NCBI GenBank assembly: GCA_947522735.1
Contig: CANNTZ010000004.1
Span: forward strand, 1-64,000
Length of the DNA stretch: 64,000 nt
From: an uncultured Oscillospiraceae bacterium
GTDB lineage: Bacteria; Bacillota; Clostridia; Oscillospirales; Ruminococcaceae
Direction: 5' to 3'
A program made the translations under genes and the position numbers. Below, piece after piece: positions 53,515-61,135 of the stretch; the stretch's first letter is position 1, and each line of letters starts with the position of its first letter. A model generated the notes under the pieces. That model did not search any database, was not told the DNA's origin, and saw only the letters and a program-made list of their open reading frames with translations.

Positions 53515-56046
53515 ATGAAACTCGCATTTTCAACGCTTGGCTGTCCGCATTTTGACTGGTCAGAGATATATTCGATGGCAAAGGATATCGGATTCGACGG
53601 TATCGAGCTGCGCGGGCTCGGCGACGAGGTGTTTTCGATAAGAGCGAAGCCGTTTCGCCCGGAAAACATCTCAAAAACAATAGAGACCCTTAAAAAGCTG
53701 CATATAGAGATATCCTGCCTCTCGTCCGGCTGCTCGCTCAACCGCGGCGATGAGAACGGCGCAATAGTAAATGAGATATCGGAATATATCAGCCTTGCCT
53801 CAAAGCTCGGCGCAAAATATGTGCGCGTGATGTGCGAGCCGACTGCCGACCCGCGCGAGGACGTGGACGACGACCGGGTGCTCGCGCTGCTTGGACGCGT
53901 GCTGCCGTTGGCGGAGGAAAAAAACGTCACAATACTGCTCGAAACCAACGGCGCATACTGTGATTCCGCACGTCTCGCCGAGGTACTCAACCGCGCCGGA
54001 AGCGACAACGTTGCAGCACTGTGGGATCTCCACCATCCATACCGATTCCTTGGAGAAGCACCGGAGACGACGCTCCAGAATTTGGGCGCATATATCCGCT
54101 ATATCCACATCAAGGATTCGGTTATGTCCGGCGGGCAGGTCAAATACCGCATACTCGGCGAGGGCGACCTGCCGATAGCCGACTTCATCCGCGTGCTCAA
54201 ATCCATCAACTACGAGGGCTACGTCTCGCTTGAATGGCTCAAGAGCTACGCGCCGGAGCTGAGCGATCCCGGCGTCGTGTTCCCGCAGTACGTAAACTAT
54301 ATGAGCCAGTTTATCGAGGCGGGGACGGCCCGCGGACGGCTCTACGACAACAATGCGCATACCGGAAAGTACCTCTGGCCCAAGGAGCACCTCATCGACC
54401 TGACCTTCCCGCAGCTACTCGACCGCGTTGTGGATGAGTTTCCGGATCAGTATGCGTTCCGCTATACGACGCTGGATTATACCCGCACCTACGCCGAGTT
54501 CCGCAACGACGTGGACGGCTTTGCGCGCGCGCTGATAGCTCTCGGCGTCAAGCCCGGCTCCCACGTAGCAATCTGGGCGACCAACGTACCGGCGTGGTAC
54601 ATCACCTTCTGGGCGACGACCAAGATTGGCGCGGTGCTCGTCACCGTCAACACCGCGTACAAAATCCACGAGGCCGAATATCTGCTGCGTCAATCGGACA
54701 CCCACACCTTAGTCATGGTGGACGGCTTCAAGGATTCCGACTACAACGCCATAATGAAGGAGCTCTGTCCGGAGCTTGCGTCCGCCGAAAAGGGCAGACC
54801 GCTGCACCTCAGGCGCCTGCCGTTCCTGCGCAACATCATTACCGTCGAATCGGAGCAGCCCGGCTGCCTGACGTGGGACGAGGCACTTGCATTTGCGGAA
54901 AAGGTCCCCGTAGAGGAGGTCTACCGCCGCGCCGCCGCCGTCGATAAGCACGACGTCTGCAACATGCAGTACACCTCCGGCACCACCGGCTTCCCGAAGG
55001 GCGTCATGCTCACGCATTACAACGTCGTCAACAACGGCAAGGCGATCGGAGACTGCATGGATCTTTCCACGGCAGACCGCATGATGATACAGGTGCCGAT
55101 GTTCCACTGCTTCGGCATGGTGCTTGCGATGACCGCCTCTGTGACGCACGCGGTGACGATGTCGCCGATACCGGCGTTTTCGCCGAAGAAGGGCCTTGAC
55201 TGCATCAACCGCGAGAGGATCACCTGCTTCCACGGCGTTCCGACGATGTTTATCGCGATGCTCTCACACCCGGACTTTGCGAAGACTGATTTCAGCCACA
55301 TGCGCACCGGCATCATGGCGGGCAGCCCCTGCCCGATAAAAGTCATGCGCGAGGTCATCGAAAAGATGCACATGCCGGAGATCTGCATAACCTACGGCCA
55401 GACCGAGGCCAGCCCGGCGACAACGATGAGCAAGACCACCGATTCTATCGAGGCACGCGTCAACACCGTCGGTCAGGCGATTTTCGCAGTCGAGTGCAAG
55501 ATTGTAGATCCGGAAACCGGAGCGGACATGCCGGACAACGTTGACGGTGAATTTGTCGCGCGCGGCTATAATATAATGAAGGGCTACTATAAAATGCCCG
55601 CGGCAACCGCGGCGGCAATCGATTCGGAGGGCTGGCTGCACACCGGAGACCTCGCGCGGCGCGATGTTAACGGCTACTACAAGATAACCGGACGCATCAA
55701 GGACATGATAATCCGCGGAGGAGAAAACATTTATCCCAAGGAGATCGAGGACTTCATCTATACCCATCCGAAGGTTTCGGATGTTCAGGTCATCGGCGTG
55801 CCGGACAAGCAATACGGCGAGGAGATAATGGCGTGCGTCATCCTCCGGGAGGGCGAAAGCGCGACGGAGGAGGAGATCAAGGATTACGTGCTGACCCACA
55901 TGGCAAAGCACAAGGTTCCGCGCTACGTGCGCTTTGTGGACAGCTTTCCGATGAATGCGGCCGGAAAGATACTCAAATACAAAATGCGCGAGGACGCGGT
56001 GGAATATCTCGATCTCCAGGATGCGAGCAGGATAGAGACCGCTTGA
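53515..56046 (+). CDS. Fusion: AP-endonuclease-2-type TIM barrel + AMP-binding acyl-CoA synthetase
   Basis: An 843-residue fusion. Residues 1 to about 270 form a xylose-isomerase-like TIM barrel keeping metal-site candidates (Glu in LLETNG, Asp/His in WDLHHP, His in YIHIKD, Glu in SLEWLK). After a linker, residues about 300-835 are an adenylating acyl-CoA synthetase: YTSGTTGFPKG near 486, TYGQTEASP, GWLHTGDLARRD near 706, GRIKDMIIRGGENIYPKEIE and the catalytic lysine in AAGKILKYK near 818. The enzyme half should activate a carboxylic acid to its CoA thioester. The ATG follows AAGGAAGG and the T-box terminator, so expression should respond to uncharged tRNA, most likely tRNA-Leu. There is no frameshift between the halves. 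Confidence 0.9.
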   Translation: MKLAFSTLGCPHFDWSEIYSMAKDIGFDGIELRGLGDEVFSIRAKPFRPENISKTIETLKKLHIEISCLSSGCSLNRGDENGAIVNEISEYISLASKLGAKYVRVMCEPTADPREDVDDDRVLALLGRVLPLAEEKNVTILLETNGAYCDSARLAEVLNRAGSDNVAALWDLHHPYRFLGEAPETTLQNLGAYIRYIHIKDSVMSGGQVKYRILGEGDLPIADFIRVLKSINYEGYVSLEWLKSYAPELSDPGVVFPQYVNYMSQFIEAGTARGRLYDNNAHTGKYLWPKEHLIDLTFPQLLDRVVDEFPDQYAFRYTTLDYTRTYAEFRNDVDGFARALIALGVKPGSHVAIWATNVPAWYITFWATTKIGAVLVTVNTAYKIHEAEYLLRQSDTHTLVMVDGFKDSDYNAIMKELCPELASAEKGRPLHLRRLPFLRNIITVESEQPGCLTWDEALAFAEKVPVEEVYRRAAAVDKHDVCNMQYTSGTTGFPKGVMLTHYNVVNNGKAIGDCMDLSTADRMMIQVPMFHCFGMVLAMTASVTHAVTMSPIPAFSPKKGLDCINRERITCFHGVPTMFIAMLSHPDFAKTDFSHMRTGIMAGSPCPIKVMREVIEKMHMPEICITYGQTEASPATTMSKTTDSIEARVNTVGQAIFAVECKIVDPETGADMPDNVDGEFVARGYNIMKGYYKMPAATAAAIDSEGWLHTGDLARRDVNGYYKITGRIKDMIIRGGENIYPKEIEDFIYTHPKVSDVQVIGVPDKQYGEEIMACVILREGESATEEEIKDYVLTHMAKHKVPRYVRFVDSFPMNAAGKILKYKMREDAVEYLDLQDASRIETA

Positions 56047-56065
56047 ACAATTACCGCATAAAGCC

Positions 56066-56108
56066 AGAGGACGCCTCCGGAACAGCTCCGGGGACGTCCT
56101 CTATTTTT
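56066..56108 (+). terminator. Terminator of the fusion gene
   Basis: AGAGGACG / CGTCCTCT stem with inner CTCCGG/CCGGGG pairing, followed by ATTTTT. Confidence 0.85.
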
Positions 56109-56478
56109 GGGCGGGCTTTTCCGGCGCAAGCAGCTCCCGCAGCCCGGCAAAGGCGATGAGAAAGCCGAAAAGCTTTCGTATTATGTCGTCGCCGACGCAG
56201 CGGGCGAGGGTGGCGCCGAGCCACGCCCCCGCAATGCCGGGCAGGATTGCGATGAGGGCGGCGCGCCAATCGACCAGCCGGTTTTTGGAGTGCATGACGA
56301 GTGCGGTGACGGCGGTGGGGAGGAAAAAGACGAGGTTCATCCCCTGAGCCTGAAGCTGGCCGGTATCGGTGAAAATGGTGAGATAGAGCAGCAGAACACC
56401 GCCTCCGCCAATGCCGAGCGCGCCTGCCGCGCCAGCAAAAACGGAGACAATAACGGGCAGGATGACCTTGGCGAACAT
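56101..56478 (-). CDS. Half-size TSUP-family (TauE/SafE-like) permease
   Basis: A 125-residue membrane protein with about four helices. GALGIGGGGVLLLYLTIF and QGMNLVFFLPTAVTALVMH match one TSUP repeat. Full-size TSUP transporters have two such repeats (about 250 residues); this protein has one, so it must dimerise or be a remnant of a pair. The start ATG (GGGGGTG site) follows the family pattern. Substrates of the family are sulfite, sulfonates and related anions; none can be assigned here. Confidence 0.8.
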   Translation of the reverse strand: MFAKVILPVIVSVFAGAAGALGIGGGGVLLLYLTIFTDTGQLQAQGMNLVFFLPTAVTALVMHSKNRLVDWRAALIAILPGIAGAWLGATLARCVGDDIIRKLFGFLIAFAGLRELLAPEKPAQK

Positions 56479-56505
56479 GCAAACACCCCCGGTGTAATTG
56501 TTCTC

Positions 56506-56526
56506 CAAAGCGGCTGAATTATGCGC
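56506..56526 (+). repeat. Dispersed intergenic motif, copy 2
   Basis: Matches 22115-22135 with one mismatch (AAAGCGGCTGAAT core, ending ATGCGC). Confidence 0.55.
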
Positions 56527-56543
56527 GGCAAGGATGAAAATGC

Positions 56544-56561
56544 CCGCAGGATATCCCGCGG
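56544..56561 (-). terminator. Terminator-like hairpin after leuA
   Basis: Minus strand CCGCGGGA-TA-TCCTGCGG stem (one wobble) then GCATTTTC; lies 37 bases past the leuA stop. Confidence 0.6.
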
Positions 56562-56597
56562 ACACTTGCTTTTAATATTTGCGCGCAGGACGGGAGG

Positions 56598-58130
56598 TCA
56601 GGCGCGCGCCGAGCGAAAGATCTTGTTCATGCCGCTGAGATACGCCTTGATGCTCGCCTCGATGATGTCCGTGCTGAGACCGCGTCCCGTGATGCGCCTG
56701 CCCTCATGGAGGAGCTTCACCGTCACCTCGCCGAGCGCGTCCTCGCCCTCGGTCACCGACTGTATGGAATAGGCGTCCAGCTTTGCGCCGGAGCGGATGA
56801 TCTGTTCGAGCGCCGTAAACGCGGCGTCGATGGGGCCGGAGCCGGCGGCGACTCCGCTGAGCGTCTCGCCCTCGCAGGCAAGCGATATCGTCGCGGTGGC
56901 CGGAATGTTGGTGCCGGAGTTCACGACGAAGGAGTTGAGCTTGAAATATGGCTCTGCACCGGACTTTTCGGCGTTCAGCAGCGCCTCGATATCGGAATCG
57001 GTAACCATCTTTTTACGGTCGGCAAGCTCCTTGAAGCGCTCGAATGCGGCGGCCAGCGCCTCGCCGGACAGCTCGTAGCCGAGATCGGCGATGTGATCTG
57101 CAAAAGCGTGGCGGCCGGAGTGCTTGCCCAGCACCATACGGCTCTGCGGAACGCCGATGCTCTCCGGCGTCAATATCTCGTAGGTCAGCGGGTTGCTGAG
57201 CACGCCGTGCTGGTGGATGCCGGACTCGTGCGCAAAGACGTTCGCACCGATTATCGGCTTGTTAGGCGGGATGGACGCGCCTATCATCGACGAGAGCACG
57301 CGGCTTGCGCGGTAGATGCGCTTTGTGTTTATGCCGCACTCAAGGCCGTAGAAATCGCCGCGGGTGGCAAGGCCCATTGCAATTTCCTCGAGCGACGCGT
57401 TTCCGGCGCGCTCGCCGATGCCGCAAAGGGTACATTCCACCTGCGATGCGCCCGCGGTCAGCCCAGCGAGCGAGTTTGCGACGGCGAGTCCCAAATCATT
57501 GTGGCAGTGAACCGATATCGCGACGTTTTCGATGCCCTCGACGCGCTCGCGCAGATAGGCTATCAGCGCAGCCATCTCGCGCGGCGTCGCATAGCCGACG
57601 GTGTCGGGGACGTTTATGACGGTTGCTCCGGCGGCGATAACGGCGGAGTAGACCCTGACGAGAAAATCACGGTCGCTGCGGGTGGCGTCCTCGGCGGAGA
57701 ATTCAACGCGGCTGCAAAGCCGTTTGGCAAATTTGACCGACTCGACCGCCTGCTCAAGCACCTCGTCCGGGGTTTTGTGCAGCTTATAACGCATGTGGAT
57801 ATCGCTGGTGGCGATAACAGTATGCAAAACCGGCTCTGCGGCGTCGCAAATTGCCTCATAGGTGTGCATCAGCTCGCCCTTTATCGCGCGCGAAAGGGCT
57901 GCAACGGCGGAGTCGCGCACCTCGGCGCAGACGGCTCTGACTGCGGCGAAATCCTCGGGCGACGACGCGGGAAAGCCCGCCTCGATCACGTCCACGCCGA
58001 GCTTGTCGAGCTGGCGCGCCATATCGAGCTTTTCATTCAGATTCATCGAGCAGCCGGGGGACTGCTCTCCGTCCCGCAGCGTCGTGTCAAATACCGTTAT
58101 CCGCCTGCGGGAGGTATCTTGCGTCTGCAT
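56598..58130 (-). CDS. leuA: 2-isopropylmalate synthase
   Basis: A 510-residue enzyme condensing acetyl-CoA and 2-ketoisovalerate, the committed step to leucine. The N-terminal barrel has FDTTLRDGEQSPG (residues 14-26), the metal HxH in SVHCHNDLGLA near 204 and NVFAHESGIHQHGVL near 300; the C-terminal LeuA dimer domain (about 365-505) binds leucine for feedback inhibition and contains AGSGPIDAAF. Isopropylmalate rather than citramalate synthase is favoured by this overall match. It follows the DUF3810 gene by 32 bp. The other leucine genes are not in the window. Confidence 0.93.
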   Translation of the reverse strand: MQTQDTSRRRITVFDTTLRDGEQSPGCSMNLNEKLDMARQLDKLGVDVIEAGFPASSPEDFAAVRAVCAEVRDSAVAALSRAIKGELMHTYEAICDAAEPVLHTVIATSDIHMRYKLHKTPDEVLEQAVESVKFAKRLCSRVEFSAEDATRSDRDFLVRVYSAVIAAGATVINVPDTVGYATPREMAALIAYLRERVEGIENVAISVHCHNDLGLAVANSLAGLTAGASQVECTLCGIGERAGNASLEEIAMGLATRGDFYGLECGINTKRIYRASRVLSSMIGASIPPNKPIIGANVFAHESGIHQHGVLSNPLTYEILTPESIGVPQSRMVLGKHSGRHAFADHIADLGYELSGEALAAAFERFKELADRKKMVTDSDIEALLNAEKSGAEPYFKLNSFVVNSGTNIPATATISLACEGETLSGVAAGSGPIDAAFTALEQIIRSGAKLDAYSIQSVTEGEDALGEVTVKLLHEGRRITGRGLSTDIIEASIKAYLSGMNKIFRSARA

Positions 58131-58162
58131 CTTTATCGTTCCTCATTTCGGTTTTTCGTATA

Positions 58163-59305
58163 TCACCGTGCGTTTCTGCGGTATTCCGCAAGCAGCAGGT
58201 CAACCATTCTGCCATAGCTCTGCACGCCGTCGGACTGGTTGTTCGCCTTCAGATAGCTGTCGTTTATCTTCGACGACGTCTCGGCGACCGGCCCCTCAAA
58301 CTGCTTCCAATAGGCGCGGTTGTAGGCATAGTCGGCGAGGATCCCGTCGCAATAGGTGTAATATATCTCGCAAAATGCGTCGTAATCCACATTGTAGAGT
58401 GCGTTCATCGAATTTGTCAGCGCCAGGATTGTGCCGCTATAGCGGAAATCGACGCTGTCGGAGCTGCGGCAGGCGAGATAGGCGATGAAGTTCGCCTCGT
58501 CCTCGCGCATAAAGCCACGCAGGTGCGTTTGCTCGTGGCACATAGTGACCGGAATGCTGCAATCCGGCATATCGACATTGACGTTTGATTCAAAGGTCAT
58601 AGGGATAAATATTCCGGCGATGTCAAGATAGGACATGACGCGTGAGAATACGACCGGCTTTGGCTTGCTGTAGCGTCCGGCGAGCACCGGATAGCGCTCG
58701 TGCAGGGCCGAAAAGGAATTGCGGGCGATGGAAGCTGTCTCGCGCACGCTTTGTGAGAGGGCAAACACGCCGTTTTCGTCGGTGTTCACCTGCGCGCGCA
58801 GCTCGTTTGCGTCCGCCGCAAGGCTGCGGCACAGCGCGGTCAGCTCCTCTGCGGAGGATTCGCGTATTTCAAGCCCGCTATATTCAGAGAACGTCAGGCG
58901 GTTGTAATTGATGCCACCGGTCAGCACAAAGCAGAAGTAGCCGGTGGAGACGATGGCGAGCAGCGTCGAGAGATAGCGCGCGGCTATGACGGCGCGGCGG
59001 CCCTTTCCGCGGACGAGGCGCACGGCGAACACGACAATCGACACGATAAGCGCAGGTATTGCGAGCAGTATTATCAGCTCCGCGACGGAAAATGGGAAAA
59101 GGCCCGTTACGGCGGACACCGCCTGCGCAAGAACGGGATAGATGCAGGTGGACCAGAGACGCTCCGTGGCGTCTGCATTCAGCGTCGAGAGCCAGGTCAG
59201 CAGCAGGCCGAGCGGCGTCAGCAGCAGAAATGGCAGCGCGCGCAGCAGCGCACGGCGGACAGTCCATGGCTTCGGAGAGGCTGAGAGCTTTTCGGCTGTC
59301 GGCAT
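58163..59305 (-). CDS. DUF3810 membrane protein with a zinc-peptidase-like motif
   Basis: A 380-residue protein with an N-terminal membrane region of about three helices (residues 20-40, 68-93 and 105-130) and a C-terminal domain holding MCHEQTHLRGFMREDEANFIAYLAC near 257, a zincin-like HExxH helix with a downstream Glu. This layout is that of DUF3810. A metallopeptidase activity is possible but not shown for the family. It is upstream of leuA on the same strand, probably by chance of cotranscription. Confidence 0.82.
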   Translation of the reverse strand: MPTAEKLSASPKPWTVRRALLRALPFLLLTPLGLLLTWLSTLNADATERLWSTCIYPVLAQAVSAVTGLFPFSVAELIILLAIPALIVSIVVFAVRLVRGKGRRAVIAARYLSTLLAIVSTGYFCFVLTGGINYNRLTFSEYSGLEIRESSAEELTALCRSLAADANELRAQVNTDENGVFALSQSVRETASIARNSFSALHERYPVLAGRYSKPKPVVFSRVMSYLDIAGIFIPMTFESNVNVDMPDCSIPVTMCHEQTHLRGFMREDEANFIAYLACRSSDSVDFRYSGTILALTNSMNALYNVDYDAFCEIYYTYCDGILADYAYNRAYWKQFEGPVAETSSKINDSYLKANNQSDGVQSYGRMVDLLLAEYRRNAR

Positions 59306-59403
59306 ATGTAATCACCACCAGACAAAATTGCATAAAAAACCGGAAGCTGCGCGGAATACGCGAGCTCCTGGCGATCATATATACGGTGCGGCGCGCGGGC
59401 TTA

Positions 59404-59763
59404 TCAGAGAAGTATAACGGTTATCCCGTGGTTCGCGCGCGCAAGGTCGGGGTCGGACGACAGCTCCGGGCAGACGGCGAGAATACGCCGCGACGCCGGG
59501 TCAAACGGGGAAAAATCCTCGCCGCGGACATATTCGCGGATAGTCCCGGCGCTTTTCCGTGCGGAAAGCTCGCGCAGCACAGCGGAGCGTATCGCTCCGC
59601 CGCGTCCGGACGAGCCGTAGCCGTGTATAGCCTTGACGGCGATGCAGCCACCGGCCCGGGCGGTGCGAAGCGCCTGCGATAGCTGCTTGAGCGCCGCGTC
59701 TGACGTGGGCATACCGAGCTCAAGATTGATATGGTAAATTCTTTTGCTTGCCCGCACCGGCAT
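59404..59763 (-). CDS. Smr-domain protein
   Basis: A 119-residue stand-alone Smr (small MutS-related) domain. The hallmark HGYGSSGRGGAIRSAV near residue 47 and an N-terminal Leu-His-like strand (YHINLELG) are present. Smr domains nick or bind nucleic acids, including mRNAs on stalled ribosomes in several bacteria. It follows the mini LPXTG-like gene by 12 bp and has a GAGGCGA site. Confidence 0.85.
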   Translation of the reverse strand: MPVRASKRIYHINLELGMPTSDAALKQLSQALRTARAGGCIAVKAIHGYGSSGRGGAIRSAVLRELSARKSAGTIREYVRGEDFSPFDPASRRILAVCPELSSDPDLARANHGITVILL

Positions 59764-59775
59764 GACCTGTCGCCT

Positions 59776-60000
59776 CTATTTCTTCTTTTTTGCGAATAAG
59801 AATACTGCGCAGACGACAATCACCGCTCCGGCTCCGAGCAGTATCCACAGCGCAAGCCGGGTGTTTGAGTTGTCGCCTGTGAGGACGAGATCCTTGCCGC
59901 CGCCGATATCGACCGACGCGTAGGTGCGGTTGAAGCCTGTAAACAGGCTGGCGATGGACGCGGAAATCGCGGTTAAAGCCTTGGAAAAATTCTTTTTCAT
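59776..60000 (-). CDS. 74-residue sortase-substrate-like surface peptide
   Basis: A very small secreted-type protein: a signal peptide (about residues 1-29, MKKNFSKALTAISASIASLF...YAS), only about ten mature residues, then LVLTGDNSN (38-46), a hydrophobic helix (about 49-70) and a KKKK tail. This is the layout of a cell-wall sorting signal, but the proline of LPXTG is replaced (LVLTGD). It may be a degenerate anchor, a sortase decoy or simply a membrane peptide. Strong GGAGG site; its own promoter. Confidence 0.75.
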   Translation of the reverse strand: MKKNFSKALTAISASIASLFTGFNRTYASVDIGGGKDLVLTGDNSNTRLALWILLGAGAVIVVCAVFLFAKKKK

Positions 60001-60047
60001 TATATTCCTCCAGAGATGAACTTCCTCAACACACTCTTATCAATTTT

Positions 60048-60076
60048 ATTATAGCAGAAAAACGCTGCTTTAGCAA
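60048..60076 (-). promoter_or_regulatory. Promoter of the mini LPXTG-like and Smr genes
   Basis: Minus strand TTGCTA (60071-60076), 17 bp, TATAAT (60048-60053). Confidence 0.65.
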
Positions 60077-60141
60077 TAGCAAAAACGCAGGCGGCGCGGG
60101 AGGCCGTTTTTAAGGACGCCTGACGGCGCGCTCGTTATTTA

Positions 60142-60213
60142 TATGCAGAAAGCTGCATATATGCAGAAAGCTGCATATGTGCAGAAAGCTGCATATGTGC
60201 AGAAAACTGCACA
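60142..60213. repeat. Four tandem 18-bp palindromic repeats
   Basis: Four contiguous units, the first two TATGCAGAAAGCTGCATA, the last TGTGCAGAAAACTGCACA. Each folds into a 7-bp stem with a 4-base AAAG/AAAA loop. Where one arm changes from TATGCAG to TGTGCAG, the other arm changes from CTGCATA to CTGCACA in unit 4, while unit 3 keeps a wobble. The array lies between the end of the C39-like operon and the next promoter. Confidence 0.9.
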
Positions 60214-60223
60214 TGTGTAGCTT

Positions 60224-60742
60224 CTATATAATATGTGACGCTTCTGCGGTGAAGATGAGCGCGAGCGGAAATTTTACGTATCGAGCCCAAAAGCCGGCGG
60301 GGGACAGGCAGTGGGCGGAGGCGCCGTATTCGGCGTTGCACAGCGTGACAAGGCCGTCGCGGCGGCAGGGGGCGAAGTGGACATTGTGCGCGCCGCGCCC
60401 GGTCCAGTAGAGCAATATTCCCGGCGAGCAGGACAGACGCTCGAACCGCTTTCTGCCGCATATTTTAAGCGAAACGGGGAGATAGCGCCGCAGAAAATAA
60501 AGCAGCGCAAGCGGGAACGTGCCGAGTCTCCCTCCGAGACGCAAACGCTTTTCAAGCGCTCCGCGCGCTTCGTCCGGCGTCACAGCGACGCCGCAGCGGT
60601 GCAGCAGATTGTATGCGGCAATCCAGCCGCAGCCGTTGTAATCGGAGCCGAAGCGACCGTAGCGGATCTCGTGCAGGCAGCCCTGATCTATGATATAGCC
60701 GTCCGGCGAGAGGGCGCGCGGCGGCAACGGCGCGGCGTTCAC
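60224..60742 (-). CDS. C39-like papain-fold protein
   Basis: A 172-residue protein with a possible Cys-His catalytic pair: FGSDYNGCGWIAAYNLLH (Cys38) and RGAHNVHFAPC (His119 or His122), the pattern of the C39/papain-like superfamily. No signal peptide and no transporter domain, so it is cytoplasmic and not a classical bacteriocin peptidase. The GTG start overlaps the thioesterase stop by 4 bp. Function unknown. Confidence 0.65.
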   Translation of the reverse strand: MNAAPLPPRALSPDGYIIDQGCLHEIRYGRFGSDYNGCGWIAAYNLLHRCGVAVTPDEARGALEKRLRLGGRLGTFPLALLYFLRRYLPVSLKICGRKRFERLSCSPGILLYWTGRGAHNVHFAPCRRDGLVTLCNAEYGASAHCLSPAGFWARYVKFPLALIFTAEASHII

Positions 60743-61131
60743 AGGCGGTGCCCCACGGTGGTGACGAAGGCGCAGCGGACGCCGGAGGCGTCAAAGACGT
60801 CGATGACATAGGTGCAGGTGCGCCTGCCGGATTTGACGCAGCTTGCTTCGGCGGTGAGCAGCGGGCCGTGCGCCGGGCTGAGATAGTTGATGTTCGAGGT
60901 CATCGAGACGGTGCTTGACCGGCCGGAATTGGAGGCGACGGCAAAGGCAAAGTCGGCGAGAGTGAATATTGCGCCGCCCATCACGACGCCTGCTGCGTTG
61001 AGATGGCGCTCGTCGATCTTCATCGAGCAGCGCGCATAGTCCTCGCGAGCCTCGTCGATGGCGATTCCGGCTGTTTTCATGGCAAATTTGTCTTCCGCAA
61101 AGTATTCGCGGGCCTGCTCGGTATAGTCCAT
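60739..61131 (-). CDS. Hotdog-fold thioesterase, PaaI-like
   Basis: A 130-residue hotdog protein. Segments ERHLNAAGVVMGGAIFTLADFAFAVASNSG (catalytic-helix region with the conserved Asp/Glu area) and SNINYLSPAHGPLLTAEASCVKSGRRTCTYVIDV match PaaI-type acyl-CoA thioesterases, which hydrolyse aryl- or acyl-CoA. It begins four bases after the zinc-ribbon gene and overlaps the C39-like gene, so all three are one operon. Confidence 0.85.
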   Translation of the reverse strand: MDYTEQAREYFAEDKFAMKTAGIAIDEAREDYARCSMKIDERHLNAAGVVMGGAIFTLADFAFAVASNSGRSSTVSMTSNINYLSPAHGPLLTAEASCVKSGRRTCTYVIDVFDASGVRCAFVTTVGHRL

Positions 61132-61135
61132 TGTG

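Noticed and set aside
53515..56046. Two separate genes joined by a sequencing error
   Set aside because: The frame is continuous through the linker with sensible codons, and no ribosome site or start candidate precedes the AMP-binding half strongly enough to suggest a separate gene, although read-level confirmation would help.
56706..58217. A 503-codon plus-strand frame opposite leuA
   Set aside because: leuA is certain; the antisense frame has no recognisable motif.
60142..60213. CRISPR array
   Set aside because: The 18-bp units are directly contiguous with no spacers, and no cas gene is visible.
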